Shown here one piece after another: positions 1-11,624 of a stretch of 64,000 bases of DNA (position 1 is the stretch's first letter; each line of letters opens with the position of its first letter). Source of the DNA: Rhineura floridana (taxonomy: Eukaryota; Chordata; Lepidosauria; Squamata; Rhineuridae). Where the stretch lies: assembly GCF_030035675.1 (NCBI RefSeq), contig NC_084493.1, forward strand, positions 22,731,822 to 22,795,821, written 5' to 3'. The notes beneath the pieces were generated by a model. The model saw only the letters and a program-made list of their open reading frames with translations. It did no database searches and was not told the DNA's origin. Position numbers and translations under genes: made by a program.

Positions 1-148
1 GAATTGCTATCTGTATTTTGGAAGGCTCTAATTACCATAATTGGAATGAAACATTTGTAAACATGATTCCAAAACATGCGGGCAGTACTGGAAGCCAAAA
101 CTGGCTCAAATCGATCACTAGAACACTCCTTTTATTTTTTTTTTAGAA

Positions 149-403
149 CTATATCATTAAGTCTATTCTTTGCTTGTATATTGATACATATACCCATTTT
201 CCATTTCCTATAGGAAGATTCTCTAATCCAACACAATATGCTGGCTGTTTTTTCTTAACATAATTTTTCAACTGCAAAAGTTCTACTTTAATAGCTTTAC
301 ATGTTTCCACTTCAGCTATCAACTGTATATAATTGGGACTCCCTTCAAGTATTCTAGAAGTATAAGGTTCAATGTTGTACAAAGGATCACAAAGCATATT
401 TTC
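149..403 (-). CDS. Unrecognised 84-codon open frame, possible terminal exon or retrocopy
   Basis: I do not recognise this protein. The frame opens after a possible acceptor (CTAG then GAA AAT ATG at 403) and runs 84 codons to a TAG stop at 149-151. Its composition looks protein-like: balanced, Lys/Glu/Leu-rich in the middle (VELLQLKNYVKKK), with no low-complexity bias, which is unusual in this AT-rich intron. Five bases after the stop is an A-rich run (A10, T, A4) containing AATAAA. This could be a polyadenylation signal for a last exon, or the tail of a retrocopy. The pyrimidine tract before the acceptor is poor. It lies inside NPTN intron 2 on the same strand, and does not resemble NPTN exon 3 (the second Ig domain). 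A chance frame is still possible. Confidence 0.3.
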   Translation of the reverse strand, partial: ENMLCDPLYNIEPYTSRILEGSPNYIQLIAEVETCKAIKVELLQLKNYVKKKQPAYCVGLENLPIGNGKWVYVSIYKQRIDLMI

Positions 404-1689
404 CTAGCCTACAATATTAAACTTTGTGCTTTGCGAGTTTAGATGTAAGCTGTATACAACACTGAACACTGCATTTGATAGAAGCCCAGGTAATCCATAA
501 CAAAGAAACTGGGCAATGGTGAAACAGACTAATTTGGATCTTCCTATGTGCATTTATTACTTTCTTCTTGGTACCTGAAATGGCTAGCATTCAATTAAAA
601 GAGCCATCGCCAAGCTCACCACTGTCTTATCTAAGCAGCTCTCTCAGGTAGGCATGCTGGGGATGTCCCATAACAGTCTGGTTGGCTGGCTGCCTATGAC
701 AGACACCACAGATCTGGTGCCCATCTGTAACCACCTGTGACCCTACTGCTTCACCCTATGTGGATTCCTATGTCTCTAACCACCTCTTCCCTCCATCCTA
801 CACTTATTCTTAGCATTTTCTAAACCCTAGCATCCTGCACCTGCAGTTGCTGACTTGCTATGCTTGCATCTCCATCCCATTCTTATTGTGGTCTTACTCA
901 CTGTTGAGTCCAGAATGTAAGTTCCTTTGAAGCAGGGCCTTTATGTTGTTGACAAGACACTAAAGTGCCACGATAGCACAGAATATAACTAATTTCTGGC
1001 TTGGACTACCAGTTCAACCCAAGACTCAATTCCTCAGGCAAAGGGACCACCGCAACTAAGGCCTGTCGTTTTCCATGGTATGGGCTATATGAGGAGAAGA
1101 AAGGAAGAAAAGGCTGGTGAGCCAAGGGTAGTGGTATCTAGGCAAGAACAAGGGTGCCATAACCACCTTGGGTCCAAGCTCATTACTACACACTCATCAA
1201 CATATACATTACACTTCTGCCATGACAGATTCTTTTCCCACACATCTGTCTTTGATGTACTTCAACATGCTTCTTTCTTGCATCCACATACCCTAGCCAC
1301 TATGATCAACACACTTCTATACACCCCCCGACATATCTATGCAACAGATATGTATACATAAGCTGAAATGTTACACTACTCACTTAGATGCTCTTCCCAG
1401 GTGAATTGCAATGTTAAACCAAAATTTTTTTTTATAAATTTTAAGTAAAGATTCTTTTTGCGGGACTATATTTTACTACGCCTTTTCTATTTTTATATTG
1501 AGATAGGAAAGCTGAAGCTATACTTTAGCAATGATTGCAGACATTATAAAACAATGTTTACAAACAGGTTGTGTTAAAGACAGTAAATTAAGAAAAACAA
1601 AGACTCAATTACCAGGTGAAAGAAAACAAGATTTTAAAAAGCTACTTCACAGATTTTTTTAAAAAGCTGCTTCACACATAAAAAGCAGA

Positions 1690-1895
1690 GAAAAAAGGCT
1701 GCTTCACGTGTCCTGTATGCTCTTTGAGGTCAACTGGAGAGGGTCTCTTGTATATCTCAGGGACCTTCTCCATAGTGTCACCTAAGTTGTGGAACTTCCT
1801 GCCCCAGGAGATGAGTCTGGCTCCCATCTTACTGCCTTTTCACTGCTTTCTTCAGAACCTTTTGTTTAGACAGATTTGGCTAGCCTGCCTTTTTA
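1690..1895 (+). mobile_element. L2/CR1-superfamily LINE relic (C-terminal end of ORF)
   Basis: Translation gives a segment reading LWNFLPQEMSLAPILLPF followed by LLFRQIW. This matches the end of L2-type ORFs, which typically reads like LWNSLPxEVRLAP...LFRQAF; better copies of the same motif occur at 28.5 kb and 33.0 kb in this window. The copy is short and diverged, hence old. Confidence 0.6.
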
Positions 1896-2084
1896 GCAAT
1901 TGCAACATCTGCCATATCCACCTACTCTTAATTATTTACGGGTGTCTCACAGGGGTATGCATTAGATTTGGATGAATGCTGAGCCAGGGTGCCATGAAGG
2001 CATTTGAGGCTTGCCTGAAGTAAAGCAGGACATGTACGAGATTCCTCAATTCAAAATGCTGGAGACAAGGATCTACTAAAAAGA

Positions 2085-2205
2085 AAAGTATGGATTGTAT
2101 TCAACCAAATTCAACTCAGAGTAGACCCACTGAAACCAATGGACCCAAGTTAGTCCTACTTCAAATTAATGGACATGTCTAACACTGGATTCGACCTTAT
2201 GTCCA
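2085..2205. mobile_element. Palindromic MITE (CAGAGTAGACCCA family)
   Basis: This is an imperfect palindrome in which a CAGAGTAGACCCACTGAAA arm is followed by an inverted arm around TTAATGGACATG. Related copies occur at 35705-35835, 36488-36572, 41213-41300, 46065-46165 and 54750-54870. The shared core is 'ctcagagtagacccattgaa' with its reverse complement. No transposase is seen in the window. Confidence 0.6.
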
Positions 2206-3034
2206 AGCTTATAAGGAAAAAATGCCAGAATATGTGGGTGGGAGGAGGGAGCAGCATGGCAAAATCAAAACTTTCATCTCCATCTTAAGGCAGATGGCAA
2301 GGTCGTCAGCCCTTCACAACTGATACATTTCATATGTAATCATGTAATAATGATTCATATGTAATCATGTAAAAATATGTAATTTTACTTGGAAAGTTAT
2401 TCCCTTTTAGATTTTTCCTCACCATAATAAATTTTAAAAGATGTTTAGCACAAGAGCCCATGGCCCATCAGCAATTTGACACAGGGTTTTTTGTTTTGTT
2501 TTTACACCCAGGAGCACCTCTTGTGTCAGCAATTTTCAGACCAATTGTCCACAAAATACCATGGGAGACTAAGAGATTCCTGTTTTACATACCCCAAAAC
2601 TGGGACAGCTGCACTTGCAGGAAAGCCCCTGTAGCTGGCCTTCTGAAATCTGGCAGATTCATGCCCTGGCAACCTTGCCTGCAATTTCACCCAATTCTAC
2701 TCCAATTCTACTTCTAATAAAAAAGTTAAAAGACATTTCCTCTTTTAAAAATATCCAACTTCAGAAGTTTCCCTAGACCTGCTTGCCTGCATTTGACAGA
2801 CTTGGTCCACTCTGGACAGCCAAATATTCTGGCATAAATGTCATGCACTTCTGTCAAAAGCTTGTTTTTAAATTTCCTAATAGTTAAATTGGGGGTAGGG
2901 GTAGGGGAGCAGGCGCAGAAAGACCTCGAACCAAACTGGGCAGCAAGCACGTCCAAACTGAATCTTGTAGTCGGTGCATACCTAGTATACCACATGAAAC
3001 TGTGCATTGTTTTAATTTTGTTTTCAACTTAGCA

Positions 3035-3105
3035 TGAGCTGCTTTGGGAGATATATAGCAGAACAGTGGTATATAAATCTTTTAAATAAAATAAGACTTA
3101 TTAGT
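3035..3105 (+). repeat. LINE 3' tail
   Basis: The segment runs from GCTTTGGGAGATATATAG to TATATAAATC and an A/T-rich terminal repeat (TTTAAATAAAATAAG). This is the general form of the 3' ends of the L2-type LINEs in this window (GGGATATAAATC plus AATA repeats). Only the tail is present. Confidence 0.45.
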
Positions 3106-5118
3106 AGGGAAATGGGATCCACAGGAGAGATAATATGAATAGGTTCTAATAAGGAGCTTACTGATATTATATCTTGGTTATTCCATTCTGTTAGCTCTGC
3201 TCTCTCACACATTTTGCAATAAAAAGAAGCTTTAAATATTTGTGAACAGCAGGAACAGACTCACCTTAAACCTTGGGAACTACAGGAATTGCCTGTTTTG
3301 CAGGCACAAATGTGAAAACAGAACAGTGGCTTTATGAAAATATTTATGCCTGAAACTATACACAGTGCATATTTGACAGTTATTTACTATGAATCCCAGC
3401 TCATACTTACAGGCTGACTTGGGCATGTTGTCATCTCTAACCCAGTCTACCTATTCCCAGTGGGGGAAGGAAACATTGAACGATATCAACAAATATTTTC
3501 AATGTTAACTTAAAAGAAGCGGTAGCCTTCCGATCCAATCCCCCAAATTCATTAAGACAGACAAGAAGATATCCATTTAAAATCCTTTAACTGTGTAAGA
3601 ACTTGCTTTTTTCAACTTATCCCATCAACATTTTACTACATCCGAAGCTTTGCGTTTATCACAAGTTACCCTTTCTTGATTCTTCCTGCTTTAAATTTTT
3701 AGATTTTTCCTACAAACCCTTCCTCATTTAACTTTGGCTTCTCCGATTATAGGGAGTTTGATGTGCAAGACTAGGCGGTGGCTTAATATTATGGCTCTGC
3801 AAGAACTACAGGTGGTTTAGTATTATGGTTTCATTAGTCAGTGTAACAGTATCTAATATCTACTTCTGCTTTATCTACCACTGCCAGGAGTAAGATTCAT
3901 GTTCGTAAACCAGTGATCAAAACACCAGTTTGGGGGTACCAGGTTCTCAATCCAGCTTTCCAAAACATTTGGTGGAGGCAGAATGTAATATAAGAAAACA
4001 TATCAGTGTTTTATATTCCTTTGGACACTCCCACAGGAAACCAAAATGGAAGCCCAGAATGCAAATCCTGGGGACACAGATTCAACAACACTAATTCTGA
4101 GAAGGTAAATTGTTTGAAAAGATTGTCTGATAACATTCAAAATTCAGCATAATTTTGCAAAAGATGATATACAATTTGTTACAAGAGGGACAGCTCAATG
4201 GGGGCTTAACATTATAATGAAACATGTATGTGTCGGTTCTACTGTTGCTCATTTTGTAACCAAGTATAGTTAATTTATTATCTGTACAATGAAACCATTT
4301 AGGACCCAACTCACATGACACTTATGAGAAGGCAATAAGGATTTGTAAAGCACTTTTTTATAATAAGTTCCTTTGATAAATGAGTGAAACAATAATGAGA
4401 TCATGCCTACTACCATTCAGCTTTCTGAGCACGGATGCTTAACTCATGCTACATGAATGAGAAAGGGGAGATTCTTGGCAACTACTTCTGCATGTTCAGA
4501 AACCAGTAGGGCTCACTTTTATATCCTGGGGGCAAGAGTTGCTACATTAGTAAGGTGCTGCTATAATCGAAGGACCAACTTTTGAGAGGTTTGAGTGTAT
4601 TTGCTGTTCAGAAAAACAAAAGTGCTGTGACTTTAAGGGAAAATTCAGGCTTTCACATGTAACAAAATTCAAATGGGAAGGATTTATACAGAAATCTATG
4701 AACTCAAAATCATGTGAAAAAGGAAGGCATTCCACGAGATCCCAACAAAAGAAAAAAATGGTTAGAAATGGTTAGATCAGGGAACAACACAAAATAGAAA
4801 GGCACTCAGTGAAGAAGCCAGCATTAGGATAGCAGGAAGCCTAATATAGAAAGCAAAAGGGAGGGAACAAACAATCCAATACTGGGCTTGTTTTCACAGA
4901 GGAACTAGAAGGCAGTTCCACAGATTCTCCCCAGTCCTTTGATCCTAGGAAGGAGGAGATACAGTAAAAAGGCGGCAAACACAGTTAAGCACTACAACCA
5001 GAGGAATAATCTTGGGTTCAAAACCAAAAAAACATAACAAAGACAATGGGTGGGTTATACCAGGATCACAGGAGGGGTAAGGATCACTCAACTGCCTCTA
5101 GATACTACAGTACTACTA

Positions 5119-5676
<558 letters not shown>

Positions 5677-6244
5677 TCACAACCTTGCAAAAAGCTGAGC
5701 TCTTGGGAGATAAGCCATCAATTTTGAAGAGTTTTAAACAATCTATGGGAGTAAACTGGCTGAAAAAATTTCTGTATCTGGAAAATGCACACACTTTCTT
5801 TTAACTTTTTGGACTACCTAAAGAACTGTTAATGGGGGACACAAGACCTGGGTGCAAAATAATACATCAATAGGAATAGCTTTTGTAAAACAAAGACATT
5901 TTCTCTTATTACATCTTTTGGATTTAAACGCTGGTATTAGGAAAAGCTGTCTGTGATAAGTATATCTTGGCTATGACTCTGCCTTGACCACCTCTTCATT
6001 CTGAGCTCATTGTTCTGTATTGGGAATTCAGAGATATAAAGTGACCTAAATTTCCAGCAACAGCCAGAGATTCTAAACTGAAATCGTCCTAGTACAAACA
6101 TTATAATCTGACATTAGTTAAACGGCAATTGTTCCAGAGACTGTCTAAAAAAATTTAAAAAATTGTCATACAACAATGTTTTAAACATGCAAACTATTCA
6201 CTAACAGGCAAAAAAACCTTGCGGTCTAAGAATGTACCTATTTT

Positions 6245-6613
6245 GTTGTTATGTGCCTCCAAGTCAATTACAACTTATGGCGATCCTATGAATCAATGAC
6301 CTCCAATAGCATCTGTTATAAACCACCCTGTTCAGATCTTGTAAGTTCAGGTCTGTGGCTTCCTTTATGGAATCAATCCATCTCCTGTTTGGTCTTCCTC
6401 TTTTCCTACTCCCTTCTGTTTTTCCCAGCATTATGGTCTTCTCTAGTGAATCATGTCTACTATGTATCCAAAGTATGATAACCTTAGTTTCATCATTTTA
6501 GCTTCTAGTGATAGTTCTGGTTTAATTTGTTCTAACACCCAATTATTTGTCTTTTTCACAGTGCATGGTATGCGCAAAGATCTCCTCCAACACCATATTT
6601 CAAATGAGTTGAC
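6245..6613 (-). mobile_element. RTE-BovB LINE, 3' end fragment
   Basis: The plus strand begins with the reverse complement of the BovB 3' terminus (GTGCCTCCAAGTCAATTAC). Further in it encodes, on the minus strand, the same C-terminal peptide seen better at 51068-51460 (YFGH-type motif region, WCWRR). It is the inverted counterpart of that copy. It is truncated at about 6613, where an unrelated repeat begins. Confidence 0.75.
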
Positions 6614-6852
6614 CAACAGATATTTCTATCAAACTTTAAACAGCAAGGAAATCAGGCAGCAATAGTGAATGCACCAGAGGAGCAGGAAACCAGACCACCT
6701 GTCTGAGTACCCTACAAATCTGTAAAAATGCAGACACAATTTGGGTTGGTCTTTCACAGTCCAATCTACTTTCTGTGTAGCTTGGAAGAATTTGGTAAAA
6801 TGTGCCTCTGAGCATATGGTGAGTGTTGGCAACACTTGCAATCAGTCCAAAT
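6613..6852 (-). repeat. Unclassified interspersed repeat, copy A of an inverted pair
   Basis: About 240 bp here is the reverse complement of 7788-8021. Shared landmarks are CCAACAGATATTTCTATCAA at one end, GTCTTTCACAGTCCAAT in the middle, and the segment around CTCTGAGCATAT at the other. I do not recognise the family. The strand is arbitrary. Confidence 0.7.
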
Positions 6853-7144
6853 AGCAGAAACAAGACATATGCAGTGCTGATCTTGTTTTAGCAGGGAGAA
6901 AGCACCAATATTAAGACAGTTGATATAATTCAGATAGTCACTTTAAATATGTTTGATTTACTTTGCAATTTTAGTGAACCATTTTCTTTTGCTTCTGTTT
7001 CAGTGAATATGTGAAGTACAGCAACAGTCTGCATAATTTACATAAAAAAACTCCAAAAACAATTGTGGAATAATAGCACTGACTATTCTGTAGAATAGTC
7101 TCCAGTGGACATTAGGAGTGTCTCAGTTTGCACAAGATCCCATG

Positions 7145-7312
7145 CTATGGTCTGAAGGCACATGAAGCCAGCACCCTGCTAAAGCTAAGCAGGGCCAGGT
7201 CTGGTCAGTGCTTGGATGGGAGACCACCTGGAAACTACATGTAAGCCGCCTTGGGTTTCTATCATGAAAAGAAAGGTGGAGTATAAATGTAATAAATAAA
7301 TAAGATAAAACA
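7145..7312 (+). mobile_element. 5S-rRNA-derived SINE (SINE3 type)
   Basis: The 5' half is a diverged 5S rRNA gene. GCTAAAGCTAAGCAGGGC corresponds to box A, and TTGGATGGGAGACCACCTGG to box C of the internal RNA polymerase III promoter, at the expected spacing. It is followed by a LINE-like tail (CCGCCTTGGGTTTC ... GTATAAATGTAATAAATAAA). Such SINEs borrow the 3' end of a partner LINE. It is not a functional 5S gene: the sequence is diverged and the tail is a SINE tail. Confidence 0.85.
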
Positions 7313-7787
7313 GTGGGAGGTGAAATATATTCTAGCAAATTTCTAGGTGTGCTCTGTGTTTTCACTATGCCCACCCTTCCTAAAGTGTAGTGGTTTAAGC
7401 GTAGCAGGTTCAACACATGCATCTTGGGCAGGCCAAATTTGGTTTTTTCCAACAGCTAGATTTATTGCTTAAGTAGCAATATACTGTAATCAGTCTGATT
7501 TTACATCAAACTGCATTTTCAGATTCAACTGTTAATGCACCCAAAAAGAAATAGAATATAACTCCAGTTTAAAACACAAAAGACTATCTACACCATCATA
7601 TAACACTGGCCAATGAAAAGGCTTTGAAATTAATAAAAATTAAATTTGACAAAGATTTCTAGGATGAATAATGAGAAAAATACACTTTTCTAGGTTAGAT
7701 TCTCTGTAGGAACAATAGTAACAAAGGAAAGAAGCAAAGTAAAAAGAATACCAACATACAAAAAATGTATTTCTCCACCTTTGGAGA

Positions 7788-8021
7788 TGCAGTCCTGATT
7801 GCAGGTGTTGCCACCACTCACTATATGCTCAGAGGCACATGCAACTAAATTCTTCCAAGCTACACAGGAAGTGGATTGGACTGTGAAAGACCAACCCTAA
7901 TTGTGTTTGCATTTTGACAAATTTGTAGGGCAGTATACTATCCCAGAAGGTCTCCTGTTTCCCTGGTGCATTCCAATTCCAATTTCCCTGCTTTTTAAAG
8001 TTTGATAGAAATATCTGTTGG
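7788..8021 (+). repeat. Unclassified interspersed repeat, copy B of an inverted pair
   Basis: This is the reverse complement of 6613-6852, lying about 0.94 kb away in opposite orientation. It ends with TTTGATAGAAATATCTGTTGG. The two copies differ at many positions, so they look like independent old insertions of one family. Confidence 0.7.
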
Positions 8022-8210
8022 CTATAGGTACATTCCTAAACAGCAAGGGGTTTTTTTTTTGCCTATTAGTGAATTTCTCTGCTTTTTAATCTGGGAGGAA
8101 AGAAATAGGATCTTGTGCAAGTTTGCTGAGAATGGATTGATCACTTGTATGCTTATTAAGTTTAATAGGATATATTTGTGTGCAATCATGCTTAGGATAG
8201 GTAAAAATTG

Positions 8211-8385
8211 ACATGGGGGAGAAGGATGAGGGGGGAGAAGGGAAGAGGGGAAGAGGAGGGATGGGAGCAGGCAGGAAAGGGAGGGACAGTTGGGAGTGGG
8301 CAGGGGAGGAGGAAAAAGGAAGAGGGGGAAGGGGAGGGAAGGAGAGGAGGGTGAAGAAGGGGGGAGGGGGAGGAGAAAGGCAGGT
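8211..8385 (+). repeat. Polypurine (G/A) tract
   Basis: This is roughly 175 bp of almost pure G and A on the plus strand, with runs such as GGGGGAGAAGG and GGGGAAGAGGAGGG. It is interrupted by only a few pyrimidines. Such mirror-like homopurine tracts can form triplex structures; no coding signal is present. Confidence 0.85.
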
Positions 8386-8413
8386 CTGATCATTTGTTTG
8401 CTTATTGAGTTCA

Positions 8414-8555
8414 ATATTATTATTATTATTATTATTTATTATTTATTATTATTATTATTATTATTTGTATGCCGCCTCTCCTTAACAATTTATGCACAAG
8501 CCGGCTCACAACATGAACAGAAAAAAAGTTACACAACTACTGAAAGAAATAAATT
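8414..8555 (-). repeat. (ATT)n microsatellite adjoining a LINE 3' tail
   Basis: About 52 bp of ATT repeats with ATTT interruptions (8414-8466) is followed by TTTGTATGCCGCCTCTCC and GCCGGCTCACAAC. That is the inverted 3' end of an L2/CR1-like LINE. The microsatellite is the expanded terminal repeat of the LINE. Confidence 0.65.
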
Positions 8556-8779
8556 TACTCCTGTACTATCATGCTTAGGATAGGGGAAACTGACCTGGGG
8601 AAGAGGTAGGAGGAGGGAAGGAGATTGGGTGGGTGGGCACTAGGCAGAGGGAAAGCCCCTTTCCTTTCCAAAAGGAAAATACTGTGAACAGTATCATTGT
8701 TCTTCAGGATTTTCCCCACCTTTTTATTCTACAGCAGGCATATGTAGTCTCCCATCCAAATTTAAAACCAAAGCTGTTC

Positions 8780-9066
8780 TTGGCCAGACATTTACTCCAC
8801 TTTAAACAGCCATGGTGTCCCCCAAAGAATCCTGGGAAGTGTAGCTTGTGAAGGTGGTGCTGAGAGTTGTTAGGAGACACCCTATTTCCTTCACAGAGCT
8901 ATAAATCACCAGAAGAGGGGCTGACTGTTCAACCACTTTGGTCACTGGAGGTCTGTCAGGGGAATAGGAGTTTAAGAACTCTCAGCACCCTTCACAAACT
9001 ACACTTCCCAGGATTCTTTGGGGGACACCATGACTGTTTAAAGTGGAAAAAATGTCTGGTGTGGCC
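8780..9066. mobile_element. Foldback MITE (AAAGAATCCTGGGAA family)
   Basis: This is a near-palindromic element. The left arm runs GCCAGACATTTACTCCACTT, then CCCCCAAAGAATCCTGGGAA. The right arm is its inverted copy, ending TTTAAAGTGG and AATGTCTGGTG. Other copies are at 36905-37212, 45243-45390, 49130-49310 and 58930-59095. It is a non-autonomous DNA transposon, probably hAT-type. Confidence 0.8.
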
Positions 9067-9069
9067 CCC

Positions 9070-11620
9070 TGATTAGCTAAGCCAAACAGCTGTGAGTCTG
9101 GCTTTTAGAACACTGACAATTGGTTCCTACTGAGCATGCCTGCACTGTCATACACTTCAAAGTTAAATTTCTTAAATTAATTAAAAATCAGCCATGAATT
9201 TTTTAAAACTTTTAAACTGCAGAAGATGAAGGTCAGAGTATGGGGCAAGGTCAGTAATAGGATTACAGGTACTCTGTGAGCATGGCTGATTTGTTTTTAT
9301 TAATTTCAACAAATTATGTCGCCACTGACAGACGAAAGTCCAACGGGGGTCTGGATTTTTTTTCTCTTGTTTTACAATTTGAACTCTCAATTCTCTCTCA
9401 GTGTTTTGTGTATTGCCATGAAAACTTAGAGGGTTGTTAAGCAAGTACTTCTGAGTTCAGGACTATATGTTTTGTAAGATTTTGTTTTGAAATGAGCTTA
9501 TGGGAAGCAGCAGAATGGCATGGGGGATATTTTCAATTTAACATGGCGGAATGTGAAAAATCCATGCTGGCTACAGTATATAGTGACTCTTGTAGCTGTA
9601 CAATACATGGTTGTAATAGTAGACAAATTATCTGAAAGTACTTTATTTCAGTAATTTTCTCACTATTGGACAGTACTCAGAATAGTCCGTTTCCTTTAAA
9701 CAGTTCTTCACATCAGAGAGGTGATTAAAGTGGAACTGATTTAAAAATTATTCTCTACAGATTATTTAGAAGACTGCTGACCATGCAAACTATGTAAAAA
9801 GACTTACTAGTCTTGCACTAGGAACCAGCTGCTAGCAGTTTCAACCAGAGTCAATTGCACTCTGTTCTACATCCATGGGAAAAACTGAAGCCTTTCATTA
9901 TCCCTCACATATAAGGTGTGAAGCAGTTTTGACCAAATTTTAAAAAATCCATAAATGAAATCTTGATGTACAGCATATCACCTTATTATTCCCTTTTATT
10001 CAAACTGGGGCCCATAAATTGAATTATAGTAAGTTCACGAGAATTGTAAATCACATGTTTGATTGTGCAGAAATGATATAGCCCTACTAAGGACCTAATT
10101 TTTCCAGACAGCCATTTTTACAAGGGAGTGTGCTGGGTGCAGTGGGTGAAAGCCCTTCCCCATGACCTGCTTCCAAATGCCATTGCCACAGACAATACTC
10201 ATCCAAACTAGTTTTGCTCCTCTGGGCTTGGCAAATTGCCCAGACATCACTAGTTGCTGACTGCCTACTTTATAATAAAGTTGTCTTTAAAGATAGATAA
10301 AATACTATCATACTACAAGGCACAGGCTAATAGTAGAGCACATGCAAAATCAGAAAACCAGTGAGGTACAATTCACAATGTTGCTTGTCTGGATGTGATC
10401 CTACCACCACACCATCGATTCAAACATGCATTCAAGCATGAAGCTCACTGGTTAGCCTTGGGCGAGTCACTACTGAACAACATAATCATTTTCCAGCACA
10501 TATCAACAGGTCAGAGCAGCCCTCTAATTTTGTCACATTTTTGCTTGCCTACAAGCAGGGGCATTGTTAAGGGGTGGTCCCAGGGTTTTTTTTCCACTGG
10601 GCCCTAAATCTCTTGCCTCTTCTCCCCTTTGTTTAAACTTATTGGAAAATGTTATGTACAGAACAAATTTCTCTCTGAAAGTCAGCCTATGTTTGCATAT
10701 ATACTTCTAAATTAGCATATTTATATTTGTACCATGAGCCTGCGCCTAAAGTATTTTAAGGACTTAGCAAGAGTGAAGTGCATTTTGAGCAGGAACCACT
10801 GCTTATAGTGGCTGGAGCCAAGTGCTCTCCTTGACCATTGCAATTTTTCATGTTGTAATTCATACCCACCCATATTTTGTGTTATTATTTTTATTTAATT
10901 TCTGTTAGTTATTATGATTAATGTATTATGAAAAACCCAGTCCTGGAAATTTTCTTCTAGTTGCTTATCACATATTTTTAGTCCATAAAGTTTTTTTAAT
11001 TAAAAAAGTCCCACCCACCATCTGACACACTGAAGGCTCATAGGTCTGCCACCCCCACCCGCAAAAGGGTCATGCTCACTGAAAAAGAGCATGCAGCAAA
11101 AACAACTGTTGTAGCTCTATTAAAGCAACATATTTTTGCAACCAATGAAAAGTTTACTAAGCTTATTTGCATCTACAGGGATTAAGTGCACATGCAACAA
11201 GATTCCGGAAAACATGCTGAATACAACCTTTAGGATGTTACAGTTCAGGGTTATCATGATCATTATCAGCTACAATTCCAATATTAGACAACTGGTTTCT
11301 ACCACTGGTATCATATACAGATTTCTTAAGAAATTGTGAAAATGTTCACTGGCACAACTGTCTGAAGGCCTTGTTCTAACACTGTAAAAGCGATAGACTA
11401 TACGACTTATTTGTATATTGCCAGGTAAGTAAGATTTAGGAATAACCACAACAGCAAAGCATTCCTATTCAACCAATGGAAGGCAAAACCCTCACTCTGT
11501 TTTTATGCAATATGTATGTTGCCATTTCTGAAGTTAACTCCAGGAGAATCTGCAGCCATGCAATTTATTTTCTGTAATAGAAGAGTTCAGGTGTGTTTTA
11601 CTTCTGATGAAAAGGAGCCT
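9070..11620. other. Intronic stretch without a recognised gene
   Basis: This is AT-rich intron sequence. I see no coding exon and no clear full repeat. A few SINE-like words occur near 10430-10480 (CACTGGTTAGCCTTGGGCGA), resembling the body of the tRNA-derived SINE at 16868, but too little to delimit. Confidence 0.5.
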
Positions 11621-11624
11621 AGCA

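Noticed and set aside
7145-7312. A functional 5S rRNA gene
   Set aside because: The 5S part is diverged and followed by a LINE-like AT-rich tail instead of a T-run terminator, so it is a SINE.
8022-8414. 130-codon minus-strand frame rich in Pro, Ser and Leu
   Set aside because: It is the pyrimidine strand of the homopurine tract, with no protein character.
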